In this document: piece by piece, positions 63,514 to 64,000 of the stretch
Layout of the letters: each line of letters starts with the position of its first letter
Numbering within the stretch: the first letter of the stretch is position 1
Origin: Exiguobacterium sibiricum 7-3
GTDB lineage: Bacteria; Bacillota; Bacilli; Exiguobacteriales; Exiguobacteriaceae
Direction of reading: 5' to 3'
Assembly (NCBI RefSeq): GCF_000620865.1
Contig: NZ_KK211190.1
Span: 819,971 to 883,970, forward strand
DNA length: 64,000 bases
Program-made: the position numbers and the translations under genes
The notes under the pieces: generated by a model
The model's input: only the letters and a program-made list of their open reading frames with translations
The model's database searches: none
What the model was told of the DNA's origin: nothing

Positions 63514-64000
63514 TAGCTAAATCTTCTGCTTTTTTTGTATTGGCGAAATGATATTTTGTCCATTCTTGTAAGCGTTCTGGTCCATATTTTAACAACAGGG
63601 AAGCAGCGACCTGGTCGACTTTCGCACCGGCGCCTTTAGGAATTTCCGTCCCGGTCTGTCGGCTCAATTGATCCATTTCTTTCAGAAAGATAGCTCGTGC
63701 TAGGATGGAGGCTGCAGCGACAGCGACATGTAATCCTTCTGCTTTCGTCGAAAAATAGACATTGTCTTTGACTTGTTTTGTTTCTCCGGAAAGATGTTTG
63801 TAATAGGTCGCTTTTTCAGCAAATTGATCAATCAAGATCGCTTGCGGCGGCGCTTCCAGTTGAGCGAGTAATCCATTGAGCGCCGCATTATGAAGCAGGG
63901 CGGTCATTTTGCCTTGTGTCATCGTCCGTTGCATTTGATTGTAATCCGGATTATGCAGGATACGGTATTCATAAGGAATGACAGCATGCAAATCACGCGC
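63494..64000 (-). CDS. rnhC: Ribonuclease HIII, N-terminus cut by window edge
   Basis: Cleaves RNA in RNA-DNA hybrids. Only the C-terminal ~168 codons are in the window; the frame stays open to position 64000, so the start lies outside. Visible parts of the catalytic domain include ILIDQFAEKATYYKHL with a conserved Asp, the STKAEGLHVAVAAASILARAIFLKEMD helix that is typical of RNase HII/HIII, and GAGAKVDQVAASLLLKYGPERLQEWTKYHF. In Bacillus rnhC follows pheT directly; here a marR-MFS pair and a Mur ligase gene separate them. Confidence 0.92.
   Translation of the reverse strand, partial: ARDLHAVIPYEYRILHNPDYNQMQRTMTQGKMTALLHNAALNGLLAQLEAPPQAILIDQFAEKATYYKHLSGETKQVKDNVYFSTKAEGLHVAVAAASILARAIFLKEMDQLSRQTGTEIPKGAGAKVDQVAASLLLKYGPERLQEWTKYHFANTKKAEDLAKKRNRP

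Overview
The window looks like a chromosomal core region of a non-spore-forming member of the Bacillales, most likely an Exiguobacterium (inference from gene content, gene order and codon usage; no database was searched). Most of it follows the well-known Bacillus subtilis ytxK-to-thrS and infC-to-rnhC gene orders (established knowledge): tpx-ytxK-ackA, ytoI/ytpI/nrnA/dnaE, accDA-pfkA-pyk-ytwI-citZ-icd-mdh-phoPR-polA-mutM-coaE-gapB-speD-nrdR-dnaB-dnaI-thrS, then infC-rpmI-rplT-(ysdC)-(ysgA)-pheS-pheT and rnhC. The sporulation-linked genes that sit in these blocks in Bacillus (ytrH/ytrI, ytaF, ytxB/ytxC, sspI) are not seen here.

Layout. 1-6.1 kb: a class A penicillin-binding protein cut by the window edge, tyrS behind a T-box, bioY under a clear BirA operator, rpsD with a long leader, and a free-methionine-sulfoxide reductase (GAF). 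6.2-20.2 kb: ezrA, a YtcJ-type amidohydrolase, NAD kinase, tpx, ytxK, ackA, a secreted SH3b-3D protein, UspA, a divergent SDR, an M24 peptidase, ytoI, ytpI, nrnA and a 64-aa unknown. 20.2-34.9 kb: dnaE, a short GntR/FadR-like regulator with a palindromic operator, accDA, pfkA-pyk, ytwI, the TCA genes citZ-icd-mdh, an alcohol dehydrogenase and a YuiD-like membrane protein. 35-49.2 kb: phoPR, DNA repair and replication genes, coaE, gapB, speD with an unusually structured leader, nrdR, dnaB-dnaI, and thrS behind a T-box. 49.2-52 kb is an accessory insert (secreted beta-helix protein and catalase). 52.2-59.8 kb: the IF3-L35-L20 operon with an AUU start, dUTPase, M42 peptidase, an rRNA-type methyltransferase, and pheST behind a T-box. 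59.8-64 kb: an accessory block (MFS transporter with its MarR regulator under a perfect 32-bp palindrome, a stand-alone MurE-type ligase), ending in rnhC cut by the window edge.

How it works together. Central carbon flow is concentrated here: glycolysis (pfkA, pyk), gluconeogenesis (gapB), overflow (ackA), TCA (citZ, icd, mdh) and fatty-acid initiation (accDA). cre-like sites lie before pfkA (perfect match), gapB (perfect match) and citZ (one mismatch), which suggests shared CcpA control. Three aminoacyl-tRNA synthetase loci use T-box attenuation, and the translation factors carry leaders expected for autoregulation.

No phage, IS element, CRISPR array, rRNA or tRNA was seen. The least explained signals are the closed multi-helix speD leader, the hairpin in front of citZ, the FadR-type operator before the accDA regulator, and the MarR palindrome overlapping its own ribosome binding site.
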